Source: Ceratobasidium sp. AG-K
Taxonomy: Eukaryota > Basidiomycota > Agaricomycetes > Cantharellales > Ceratobasidiaceae
DNA: 64,000 bases
Direction: 5' to 3'
NCBI GenBank assembly: GCA_037039685.1
Contig: JAWNGF010000001.1
Location: 7,130,001 to 7,194,000, forward strand
Each line of letters starts with the position of its first letter. Position 1 is the stretch's first letter. A program made the position numbers and the translations under genes. Below, piece by piece: positions 1-10,055 of this stretch. The notes beneath the pieces are model-generated. The model made no database searches. It saw only the letters and a program-made list of their open reading frames with translations, and had not been told where the DNA came from.

Positions 1-546
1 GGTGCCCCCTTTCCGTCTTGAGTCGAGGCGGTGTTACCTCCCCATGTAATGGCTATAGTGCACCCGATGAGCTGAAGAAATACATAAAGGAGATGACTCG
101 ACGCACCTTGGTTACCACCGACGTTGAGCCATGTCCCATTGCCCAAAACGGCACCGCCAGCACAGAAAGAATTGGTTACGACATCCATGGCACGGAACTC
201 ATTAGTGTCGACGTCATACTCTGTCGCCCACGCAGGGTGAGAGGGGTTCCCGACCTGTATGCATGTATAAGCGTTAATATCCGAGCAAACGCGAACGGCG
301 AGTAGCATATACCTTTGGCGGGTTATTCTCGGTCTTGTCGACGATGTAGACACGGTTGCCTTGGCCGAGGAACAGTTGCTGAGCAGATACACCACTATTG
401 CCGACAATCTCGAAAGTGCCTGGAGTACCGGTTTTGGTTGGCTGCCCTGGTGCGGGGAGTACTGTAGGATCTGCAGCGACGCTTGACACAAGGGCGGACA
501 GGGAAAGGGCAATAGCACCCCTCCTAGATCCTCTGACAGAATTCAT
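1..546 (-). CDS. Glyoxal oxidase-like copper radical oxidase (5' part)
   Basis: N-terminal part of a secreted copper-radical oxidase; the gene runs off the left edge. I place the start at 546 (MNSVRGSRRG), followed by a basic then hydrophobic stretch ending VSSVAADP, which reads as a signal peptide. Exons are 546-313, 254-107 and 52-1; joining them gives the family-like blocks GTFEIVGNSGVSAQQLFLG, HPAWATEYDVDTNEFRAMDV, SFCAGGAVLGNGTWLNVGG and NQAITWGGNTASTQDG. In this family the enzyme oxidises aldehydes or related alcohols and makes H2O2 outside the cell. The Cys in FCAGG is probably the partner of the Tyr-Cys cofactor. The catalytic tyrosines and the C-terminal DUF1929 region lie outside the window. 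An upstream start at 612 is possible but would put 22 residues ahead of the signal peptide. Confidence 0.85.
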
Positions 547-1858
547 TATGACGCAGAACTGACAATACGGATGGATGTTGTTGACGGGGTTGAATAACCT
601 GTGCCGTAACAAAGAGAATACAAAAGAGACTGAGTGGGGAGGGCAAGAACAAGAACGAGGGCCAAGCTCTGCGAACGCGCGGTTTTAGTTGATCAAGGCT
701 CGGGCAGTGACCAATTGCCGGCCCTAAAGATTCCTCGGCAGGTCTTCGTTCTTCCCGGCAATGCCAGACTGAGTTCTAGCGCACACAAACAATCATTTTT
801 CAGCTCGAGACCAATTACTCTAGCGTGGATTAGTTATTTTAAGCCCAAAGTGGCTATGTGCTCTTAGTACTGAAAGGAAAGCAGGGACAAACCCAGGGAC
901 CTGCCACAAAAACATCACCATTGTTGAAGTATCCAGCTAAATTTAGACCAAACACAATTCCAGTTATCTCTACTGATAAAACGGGTGAAACCCACACTGC
1001 ATTACCTCATTATTCAGCCGCCATGGGCGCTAATTTCTCTCATCGGACCTCGAAGGCGATAGATACATATCGCGCGTATCTTCAGATCTTGACGGGTCGA
1101 AAGAGGCTATGTGGTATCTGGCATCCGCCGCAGCGACTGTCCCTCATTGCTCATTTCAAAACGCTACCTCGACGTGATCCTGCGGCCCTGATGGAAACCC
1201 CGAAATTAAATATTTTTTGCCATCAATTATTCGTAGAGTCGTCCCATACCTCGAGCTGAGCGCCAAGCCCGGTCTGTACTTGCTTTCATATTACATACGT
1301 AGTTGATACTCGAGGCTCGGCTAATAAAGGTGTGTGCAGAGCATATGCATTTCCGGCTAAATGCTACTCATCAGCACTGCCACTACGCCAAGTTGACCTC
1401 ATCAGTGAAACCAGCGGAGCCGTTGGCCAGCCTTGCCCAAGAGAGACTTGATATGTCCCTTTCGGGCCAACCCTCTCGTTCGCCGCAAGAGCCCGGTCCA
1501 AGTTCTTGAAGCTCGTCGAAGGCTTCTTAAGCTACGCACAACCCGGTGGCGGAGATAAGTGACCATCCCTCGTCCGCCGATATGCACACCCACGCGTTCA
1601 ATTTTGCAACCGCCCATGGAGGATGCAGACCCGTGGTTGTCAAATACGACCAGCTACCCCCACTTTCATCCGCCGGCTGCTGGTTGACAGGATCTAACAC
1701 TATATCCCCGCCGAGGGGTTCTTGGCCAGGATTTCAATGGATGATCGCCTCGTGCTCGGGCGCCTTTGGGAGTGCATTCATCCACCTATTAAATACGGGG
1801 CGACGGTCACAATTTTTTGCCACCTCCCACTAGAGACTAGCCTTGCAGTTATTCAATC
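547..1858. other. Intergenic, no gene recognised
   Basis: Between two divergent genes. All open frames are short, lack recognisable motifs and do not join across plausible introns. It should contain the promoters of both neighbours, but I see no clear TATA or operator. Confidence 0.5.
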
Positions 1859-2891
1859 ATGCTGCCAGCCATTGACTTTATCGACAACCGGGAGACGCTC
1901 TCTGCTGCATTGGACTCACTGTGTTCGCTAAACTTGACAGTACCTTCACTTTTCCTCGACTTGAATGGCATAAGATTATCTCGCAATGGCCGACTTTGCA
2001 TTATAACAATCTACGTCTTGCCTCTGGATGCCGCTTTCGTGATCGACATGACCGTTCTTGACCAACTAGCGTTCTCAACCACGTCTTCTTTGTTAATGCC
2101 AGGATCCAGGCGAGGCCTCACGCTCAAGTCGGTTCTAGAGTCTCCCAACATCCCCAAAGTATTCTACGACGGTAAGTGAATGTTTTCAGTCCTTAGGCAA
2201 GCAGGCGTTGACCCAAATGAAAGTTCGTGCAAGTGCTGATAACTTGTTTAATGCCTTCGATGTGTCCCTGCAGGGAGTCGTCGATCTTCAGCTATGCGAA
2301 CTTGTGCGTACCCACGAAACAGGATCTTGGGAATCCCAATCTGATACAATTGGCGCGAGTCACAGGCTGTCCGGGTGGGCTCGAAGAGATTCTTCAACCC
2401 TCTTGCGTAAGTATGCGCTCACATGTCCCTTTCCCAACCCGATTACCTCCGGTTTTCGCCTCGGACGTTCGCTTATGTGTCCCGGTTTGCTTACCAGATT
2501 GTCAATCATAAATGACATTCGGCCATCAGAGAGCGCACAGCAGCAATGGTCCACTTGGGTATCCAACGGCCAGAAATGCGTCTCGCCAGAACTTGGTGGG
2601 AGCCTTCGGGCATGGGATGAGCGCCCGCTGCGGGATGAACTCGTCAACTATTGCTTGGCCACGCCGTCGCATACTTGCCACGGTGGGTAAACGTTACTCC
2701 ACGCGCGTATTTATAGCCAACTGATTGGTCCGGAAAGGCTGCTCGAGGTTTACGAGGTCAAGATGACTAATAAGCCTGACTGGCGCAAGAAAGTCGAGAG
2801 TGAAGTACAGGCTCGTCTTAAACTCGCCGATGATTTTGCGTTTGATGCATGCGGAAAACAACTTGCTCGTGCGCCAGCCGACTGGCGTTAA
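1859..2891 (+). pseudogene. DEDDy 3'-5' exonuclease-fold protein, catalytically degenerate
   Basis: Matches the fungal family of 3'-5' exonuclease-domain proteins (DnaQ-like fold, as in WRN and RRP6). Exon 1 (1859-2171) carries the first strand, LFLDLNGIRLSRNGRL. Splicing 2171 to 2224 restores FYDVRASADNLFNAF and LQGVVDLQLCEL. Further on come SPELGGSLRAWDERPLRDEL and NYC, then a one-base frame break near 2657, then GHAVAYLPR, an intron ending near 2724, and a C-terminus through DWRKKVESEVQARLKLADDF to TAA at 2889-2891. The usual acidic residues appear replaced: the D-x-E of ExoI reads D-L-N, the Asp expected after DVR in ExoII is missing, and the Asp after YC in ExoIII is missing. The middle exons (about 2310-2530) are unresolved. 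It could be a pseudogene or an inactive nucleic-acid-binding paralogue. Confidence 0.6.
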
Positions 2892-5243
2892 AGTCGCAAG
2901 TATGCGTACCCTCTCCAGCTCTCCTTTGTCTTGGGTTTATCGTCGCTTTCCTCTCTCCTCATGTACGCACCCTCATCGCATCCATTCACCGTATTCTATG
3001 TGTACCACTAGACTTGTACTGCTCCAATACACGCGCTTGTTTGACGATTCTAGATAGACTTTAGTCCGAACGAGTCACCTGCATTGATTGACTCGAGCGT
3101 CGCGTGGCATCCACGCAAGGGTGTATGCGCAAATCCCTGATCACAAGGGTCGCCCAAACCTCACGGGAAGTAGAAGTGAGGCATGAAGTGATTGGCACAC
3201 CTGGCTACAACGTGGAAAAAATCCGATATCTGATATGCAGGACATTGGAAGAGCCTAAATGACTTGTATAGGTACTTGAATATCATTTATTCGGAAGTTG
3301 TGCAGATATTACTCATGGGCGTCATCAATGATTTACAAGGGAAGAGATGTAGCTAGTTGTTTCATAGCCAGGTTTTTAGGTGAGGATGTTGTAATTGGGT
3401 ACCAGGATGACAGCCCAAGCCGGAATATGGTGTAATTCATGTACCGTCAAAGCTTACTAGGGAACTGAGTTTGAATAGACCGGTATTAGAGTGCTCCTCC
3501 TTTGAACGATCAATGGGCCGGTAAGCCTCAGTCGAGTACGGATGCACGGTGATCTTGATGATAGGTGGAGCCATGCATACATGAACTGCCACCGGCTCTG
3601 GTATTCAGCTAGTGTCGGCGGTAGAAGTGGCATTAACTGGAGATGTTGTTGGGCATATCGGCCATGAAGCATTTGTCGCGTGCATACCTCTTCGTACACT
3701 CTACTTTGTTCAATTTCCCGATTCAGCTGCCCGATCGGCTATTGTTCAAGGAGACGTAGGCTCCACACTTTGCGCACGGACAGCCTGTTGGCTAAGCTCT
3801 ATGAGTTGTACGACGATCGCCACTCTCAATAACGTGCATACATACGTCATCCTCCATCGTTCTTGGGGAAACCACCGAGCTCTTCTAGCCCGTTATGGAG
3901 TATAGCATGCAGAACTTGGGTATATGCCCTCTGAGAAGATCTCTGCATAATTCAGGGCTGGCTGGGCGGATGTATGCAGTACGACGGCGAGCGCACTGCG
4001 GATTAGGCGCCATGGTCATGCCGGCCGGCCGATGATTAAGAACACCCCTTGTGATCCGCCGCATCAGCGCCACATTGACTGTATTCACTCGAAAGTTCTG
4101 CTCTGCCAACAAAGATCTAATCGATGGCTTTTTGCGCGTGAATATTCGTACAAAGATGCCCATCGGCGAGTCGCAGGACAATCGGGAGGGATGGTTCGTG
4201 GCATACAGCGAGGTCGTGAGATTGTTTGAGACGATATCGGAGCCCAACATCTGGAAAAAGCATTCGAGTCAGTACAACAAAAGGGCCACTCACCCAAGCT
4301 GGTCAGTTGGAACTGTGGGACCACGGTGAAATTCCTACAAAGAAAGTTTTGGGGCTGCGGTGACTCAACCGCAGCCTATTGCAACCCCCAACAAACACAA
4401 CCATGGAGTGGAACTGTCAACTGACCGAGTGGAGCACGAGCTCGTCATATCTCCTATCCTCGCAATATGTGATGTGAGCACTACTTGCATGCGCATACAA
4501 CGACGACCGTCATTTATCGGGCTCTTCCGAAATGAACATCCAGATGGACTTCTAGTTGCCAAGTGCGGGCTGCATCAGATGGATCGGCACCGTTCCATTA
4601 AATGTTTCGAGGGTGACCACGCAAAAACGACTAAAATGAGCCCTAATGGTGCGGATGACGTCGTATTAGGCCGCTTCTACCGGCGAGAAGGCGGCGCGCC
4701 ATTGGCCCGCATGCAGTTCGAATGTGGAGCATCGAGGTGGAGCCTCACTTCGAAGGGCGCTGAAATGTCAAAGTGGGCTGGTAACGATTCGGGGGTGGCT
4801 TGCACCCAATAGACGTGAAATTAGTCTTGAGACGGCTCTTCGGTCAGCGGGGCAGTATAAAGAGAGGGGATGAGCCCTCTGGGTTGTCGAACAATCGCCC
4901 ATACCCACTTGACAGTCCCCGAGCTTGCTTCTCCGTCATCCATTTCACGTTTTTGATATGCTCGCAAACCCACCCCAGTCGTCTACCCCGGGCTCGACGT
5001 ATGACTCGGTAAAATCGTACAATAGTGCATTGCACGAGTACACTAGGAATTTGTAAGTCGGACTGATGCGTTATTACCTACTAAGGCTTACCTGGATGCA
5101 AGGTGGATGGAAGCCAGGCGACAAGCTGAAACCCGGTCCAAGGACCGAGCGACCACCGTCGCGCCTCTCCGAAAATCCCCACCACGGGCCTAGGAGCCCT
5201 ATTTGTTTTTCGTTGGGTTGGTTTGACGTGTATACCTCTTTGC
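2892..5243. other. Gene-poor region with a few coding-like fragments
   Basis: No complete gene is visible. Some pieces look coding without joining into a model: a plus frame at about 3664-3760 (MKHLSRAYLFVHSTLFNF), a short plus piece ending YELYDDRHSQ near 3830, a plus frame at 4051-4329 (DGFLRVNIRTKMPIG, VRLFETISEPNIWKK), and a plus frame at 4360-4812 with VVLGRFYRREGGAPLARM. These may be remnants of decayed genes. I cannot name a family. No terminal repeats or transposase motifs were seen. Confidence 0.35.
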
Positions 5244-6226
5244 CTAGACGGCAGTCGATGCCTGTTTCCCTCCTGTATGTGTAGGCTTGTTTATTCTGGT
5301 GCATATTTGGGTCGTATATATAATTGAATTTTTTGGGACATAACTTGCGAGAGTTGGAATGTGGTTGGCAGTGAGTTTGCGGACAAGGCCCGACTGGGTG
5401 AAGTGCAGCACCCCCCCTGTTCCGAGCGTGTCCCAGTCGTTGTGTCTCGGATGAAATGTGTACAGGCCAAGCGCAACGGTATTCAAATGAAAGCATAGGC
5501 CGGGGATTAGGTTGTTTTGAATGAGAAAACGCTCGAGCCGGCGGTGCATCGCCATACCATCATCGCCAGAGAGAGCAGCAACGTGGGTGCGCGTGCCACA
5601 AAAATTTCAATCGTTTCATTTTCGTCGCCCAAAATGAGCATATCGATATCAAACGCGGTCTAGCCAACTCCGAGCGCAGACGGGCGGGTAGCCTCGTCGG
5701 CGCGGGGGACGAGAGCTGAGTAGAGGACGAGGAGAGGTTCCCACTTTAAGTATCCTCCTATCAAATGTCCCCCGCGGTTGGACGTAAAAGCAAAGTTCGG
5801 GTGTTGTGCGGTGCAGTTACTGAGACATCACGATGATACCCCGCATTCTGTGCGAAGCAGAGTGCCCCAAAGGGCTCGGCTCAGGGTAGAGAGGCCAAGG
5901 GGGATGTGCGGGAGCAGAGGCGCACTTGTGTTAATAGTGGGCGGGAGAGGTTTAGAGGCAGGAACCTCGCCGAGTCTCTAGGTGAGATCCGCCCTCGAAC
6001 TGCGACCATTGGGGCCTCGAGGAGCTAGGCGGTCAAGGGCTGATAGTATCGCGTGAGTTGTTTCATCTGTATGGTCAAAGGATCGCTCGGGCACGTATAG
6101 CAGCTGGAAAGCCGGACGCGTGGGTACGACGCTGGCCGGTAGGCCGAGTAGGTGTGGGTGATGGGGCCCCGGCGATCTTGCTAGGACATCGTGGTCGATT
6201 GGGTCTATGCGTATAGTGATAACCAT
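5244..6226 (-). pseudogene. Unrecognised gene, probably broken or mis-sequenced
   Basis: Successive minus-strand frames read like one protein interrupted by frame changes. A first exon-like frame runs 6226-5978 (start MVITIRIDPIDHD, then LLGLPASVVPTRPAFQLLYV). A middle piece at about 5830-5660 includes HPNFAFTSNRGGHLIGGYLK and SALVPRADEATRPSALG. A third at about 5650-5560 includes DIDMLILGDENETIEIFVAR. A last frame at about 5560-5244 includes LIQNNLIPGLCFHLNTVALG and WDTLGTGGVLHFTQSGLVRK. I do not recognise the family. Some gaps could be introns, but a TAG at the end of the first piece and another after ALGVG lack obvious splice solutions. It is divergent from VTA1 with about 540 bases between starts. 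Confidence 0.35.
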
Positions 6227-6766
6227 GCTTATGGGGCGCGCTCATACCGTTCTACAGGTAGGCCATCGTGTATGTGCATATGATGGTGGGTTTGCGCCAA
6301 GGAAGCCGCTGGGCGCTTAGCTGATTAGCTGTACAGTTTCTCCCATCGGTCGAGACAGGAAACACGAGGCAGCGACCGGACGCAAACTTGCAACGTGCAG
6401 GCCCAAGGAAGAAGCCCAGTTTTCACCCAAAGTTGCCTGTTCATCCCCAGCACGCTGCGATTACCACATGTAGGTCACTCTTTTTTGCCGGTCCACCGAT
6501 TCCATACGCCTAGCCTTCCCCCCATCCAGACGTAATCTGGGACACATCCCATCGCTCTCGTGACTATCCACGGCTGCATCCTATATAGCCGGCTTCACCT
6601 CCGCCGTCCCTCACAACCCCCGCCTGGTGCTGCTCCACCTGTTGCGCCTGGCGCACAGATACCCTGTACATTGTTGATATCCTTATTGATGGCGATAGCC
6701 TTTTCTCCAGTGCACCCGACTCGTCTCTCTACACTTAATCCTAATATCCTCCGCTGCCCGGAGATC
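6227..6766. other. Divergent intergenic region upstream of VTA1
   Basis: Separates the VTA1 start (6767) from the minus-strand start at 6226. A pyrimidine-rich stretch before 6767 and a TATA-like CTATATAG near 6579 could serve VTA1. No other gene is seen. Confidence 0.4.
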
Positions 6767-9631
6767 ATGGTCGAACTACGGCTCCCCCCCGTCCCTGCGG
6801 ACCTCAAGCATGTGCTTCCCTTTCTTCAGCGAGCCCAGGAGGTGCGGGCAAGAGACCTAGGTGTGTGGTGTTCGGCTCCGTGCTTTGTTCTCGCTGACGA
6901 TTGCCAGTGGTCTGCTACTGGAGTCTGTATTATGTGGCCCGACTGGGGATGCAGCGGGGCAAGACGCAGGAGAACCAGCAGTTTCTGGCTGCAGTGTTGG
7001 AGCATCTCGAAGGGGTAGGTGACGAGTGGTGCGCTTGGCGCTTGCTAACCCACCATAGATGAAGCGGTCGTTCAAGTCTCGGCGACAGATTACGGATGAA
7101 GCTGCTGGCAGCCAACATATCCGGCGCTTTGGATTCAGCGTATACGAGGCTGCCAAGAACGAGGACGCCCAGGGACAGGCTACAAGGTGCGCGCTCTCAA
7201 CTGTTGTCAACGTCGGCTCACCATCCCCCAGGGCAACCGCAAAGAAATTCCTGGCTGCATCCTACTTTCTTGAAATTCTACGGGCCTTTGGTCCGCTCGA
7301 CACCGAGGCAAGCAGTGTATTGGAGCTTCGCACCAGTTTAGGCTAACATCAATGATGGGGCGTTTTTAGGTCGAAGAGACAATAAAGTATGCGAAATTCA
7401 AGGCGGGGGACATTGTCCGCGTCCTACGCGAGGCCACCACGCCTGCGCCGGGAATCCCAACTGTGCCCAACCGCTACGCCAACGACCGCTTGTCTCCCTC
7501 GACGCTTTCCCCGCAGCAGACAGGTTCTGGCCTATTGTCCAACCGCTCTGCGTTTCACTCGCCTGGCGAATCGCCCACCGCAGCACACCGAAGAGCGTTT
7601 CCGTTTCCCCAGAACCCCCCAAGAGCCGAGTCTGGCGGCTCGGGAAGCACCCCCGTTTCTCCCCGTACCGCTCCCGGTCCCAGCCATTCCCCCTTTCGAC
7701 AAGTCGAGCGCATCGTACCCCCAGACGCTCGCTCGCCTCAGCCCGGCTCGCCGAGAAAACTCCAGTCCCCGATTCGCTCGCCACTTGCCGTTAATGGCAC
7801 TCCTCTTTCGCGCGACGCCACCCCCGTCATCCGCTCCCAGTCCCTTCCTCTCGCCCCCAAGCCTGCCCACCCGCACCCTAGGACAAACAGCCCACCCAAT
7901 GTCAAGCCCCCCAGCCCGCCCAAGGTTTTGCACGAGATGCCGCCTCATCCGGTGCTTCAACAGCCCCTGCCCCAATGGCCGCCCGCAAACTTTGTGCTCA
8001 CGCGCCCGGGAGAATGGCCCCAACAGGCGCTGGTCTCACCCAGCATGTCCTCGAGCATGACGGTCGACAGCACCGACACGTTCACCTCATCTCAGCTGCG
8101 TACGGTGATCAAAAGCGGATCCATGGCCGCCCAGACGGCGCCACGTGCGGACTCGCCAATCAAAGCCGAGTCCATCGCGTCCACCTCGCAGCAGTCTGAT
8201 TCCCAAATGACCGAATCGGAGACTTCGGATGATGAGAGCGTTGCCGAGTCTACGTTTATTCCCGTCCTTACGGTCGTCGACGATCTCGCCGGCAAGGCCG
8301 AGTACGAGGGAACCCAGGGTGGCAGTTTGGTCGCCGTCGCGTCCCCCGCGGTCGATGATTGGTCCTTTGAACGAGAGATGAGCGAGGCAATCGGGAGGCT
8401 CACGCGTCCCTCTGCCACGCCTACCGGGTCTTCACCGCTGTCCTGGGCGTGCAATACGCCTATTCCGGAAAGCCCCGATGCCGCGTTTCAGTCGACCCTC
8501 TCGCCAGCACCCAAGTCGCTCGCGGGTACAACAACTGCTGGGCCTACAGTCGTGATTCCCCAGTCCCCTGCTCAGCCATCTCCTACTACTCCCAACATGC
8601 GTTCGCCTTTTACCCCTTCGCCCACTTCGCCCACGTCGATGATGATGAACCAGTCGTTCAAGTCGGCGGCCGAGTTGATTGATATGCAGTTTTCCAAGGT
8701 CTATGGCAAGTTTGACGGAGCTGATGCGACAAACGACGATGATGTGGTGGACGTTGAGGACGATGATGTCGAGAGTGGTTCGTCGGGTTCGTTTTCGAGT
8801 GGATCGGGGGACGAGTCTGAAGCTAGCGAGGACAAGGCCGAGGAGCGGTCCCAGTCGGGCAGTTCTGAGGGCTCCGAGTCCGAGGGCGGCAGCAGCGTAT
8901 CCGAAATGACGATCATGTCTGCCCAAGCTAGCTCTCCGATCAAGGAGGCACCCCAACGTGCTGCCGGGTTCGAGCTCAAGTCGCTAATGAAGACGTCCGA
9001 GGGCCCGAACGGGGTTCAAGTCGATGCGGTTGCTGTACGAAAGACTGTCCGCTTTGCGGCGAGCGTGGTTGGAGGACTCAGCCCCGAGGCCCCCAAGCAG
9101 ATTTTGCCGCCCCCAGCGCTGCTGAACGCTCATAGGTCGTCTCCCCCGCTGCAGATCATCCCTGCTTCGGCCGTGTCTGCCCCTTCGCAGCCGCTCGTCC
9201 GACCCAAGTCGTTGACTGTCCGCTCGAACTCGTATGACAGCTACCAATCGGGACCCAAGAGCCCTGATTCGCCCTCGTACGGATCTGCCCGTCCGTCGGG
9301 CATGGTTGGGTACGCTCAGGCCCCGGCACTCGTCGACGGCCGCCCGCAGGAAGAATTTGCCATTATCCCGTTCCACCCCTCGATGTCTGCCTCGCACCCC
9401 GCTCCCGCTGTACACAACAACCCCGCTTACACTCCCGCGACTCGCACACCCTGGAACTCGTCCCCACCCCAAAACGCCCAACGACGACCCCAGGCGATCG
9501 ACCGCGAGACGGCCTCGCTCGCGCAAAAGTACTCCCGCTTTGCCATTTCCTCGCTCAACTACATGGACATCGAGACGGCCAAAAAGGAACTCCGCGCCGC
9601 ACTCTCGCTTCTCGAGGGTGAAATGTACTAA
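6767..9631 (+). CDS. VTA1: Vacuolar sorting protein VTA1/LIP5 with long disordered insert
   Basis: Cofactor of the AAA ATPase Vps4 that helps disassemble ESCRT-III on endosomes. Five exons (6767-6860, 6908-7014, 7059-7186, 7232-7307, 7370-9631) give 888 residues. The N-terminal tandem-MIT-like helical domain is clear: PPVPADLKHVLPFLQRAQEV, VVCYWSLYYVARLGMQRGK, FLAASYFLEILRAFGPLDTE and VEETIKYAKFKAGDIVRVLR (to about residue 165). The last 45 or so residues (IDRETASLAQKYSRFAISSL, IETAKKELRAALSLLEGEMY) are the short C-terminal domain that binds Vps4. Between them lie about 670 residues of Pro/Ser-rich, then acidic, low-complexity sequence, far more than in yeast Vta1 (about 330 residues in total). 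Intron 4 (7308-7369) has a GC-AG border. The frame is unbroken across all junctions. The start codon sits directly before the conserved block. Confidence 0.93.
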
Positions 9632-9655
9632 ACCTCGAGGGCGAATGTACTAAAC
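9611..9655 (+). repeat. Imperfect tandem duplication across the VTA1 stop codon
   Basis: Two adjacent copies of 23 and 22 bases (9611-9633 and 9634-9655), both beginning CTCGAGGG and ending ATGTACTAAAC, differ by one substitution and one deletion. The first copy contains the VTA1 stop; the second repeats the last codons plus stop just downstream. Confidence 0.85.
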
Positions 9656-10055
9656 CTCACGACCTGATGACCTGACTTATGGATATTTGAATATGCGCTT
9701 TTTGAACTTATGCTTTTTTTTATGTTGCCGTCTATGCATGTGATTTTTTTTTTTTTTTTTCGGGTTTCGTCCTTGTGTTTGGTTCGTTGCCTTCACTGGT
9801 TGGGGATATGGTTTTGGAATCTGGCATGTTGTTCTATGCGCTTTTGCGGGCTTTGGCCTGACACATCCATTGTACAGTATCGGCTGCTTTGTTGTATCTA
9901 TTCACATAGCCCACTGTACACCAGCTTCGTAATAATACACTCTAGTTTGTACTCTACCTCTTTGACTGGACTTGCAATTGTTACTCGACTGGCGAGTGAA
10001 ACTGCACGTGACGTGACGGCCTGTTGTGATTTTGGTTTCAACTTGTGCGACCACG
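9632..10055. other. Intergenic: VTA1 3' region and nucleoporin promoter
   Basis: Contains long T runs near 9714-9721 and 9747-9760, typical of 3' untranslated or termination regions, followed by the upstream region of the nucleoporin gene. No gene seen. Confidence 0.5.

Noticed and set aside
8432..8956. 174-codon minus-strand frame inside VTA1
   Set aside because: Antisense shadow of the low-complexity insert; composition dominated by Arg/Leu/Gly.
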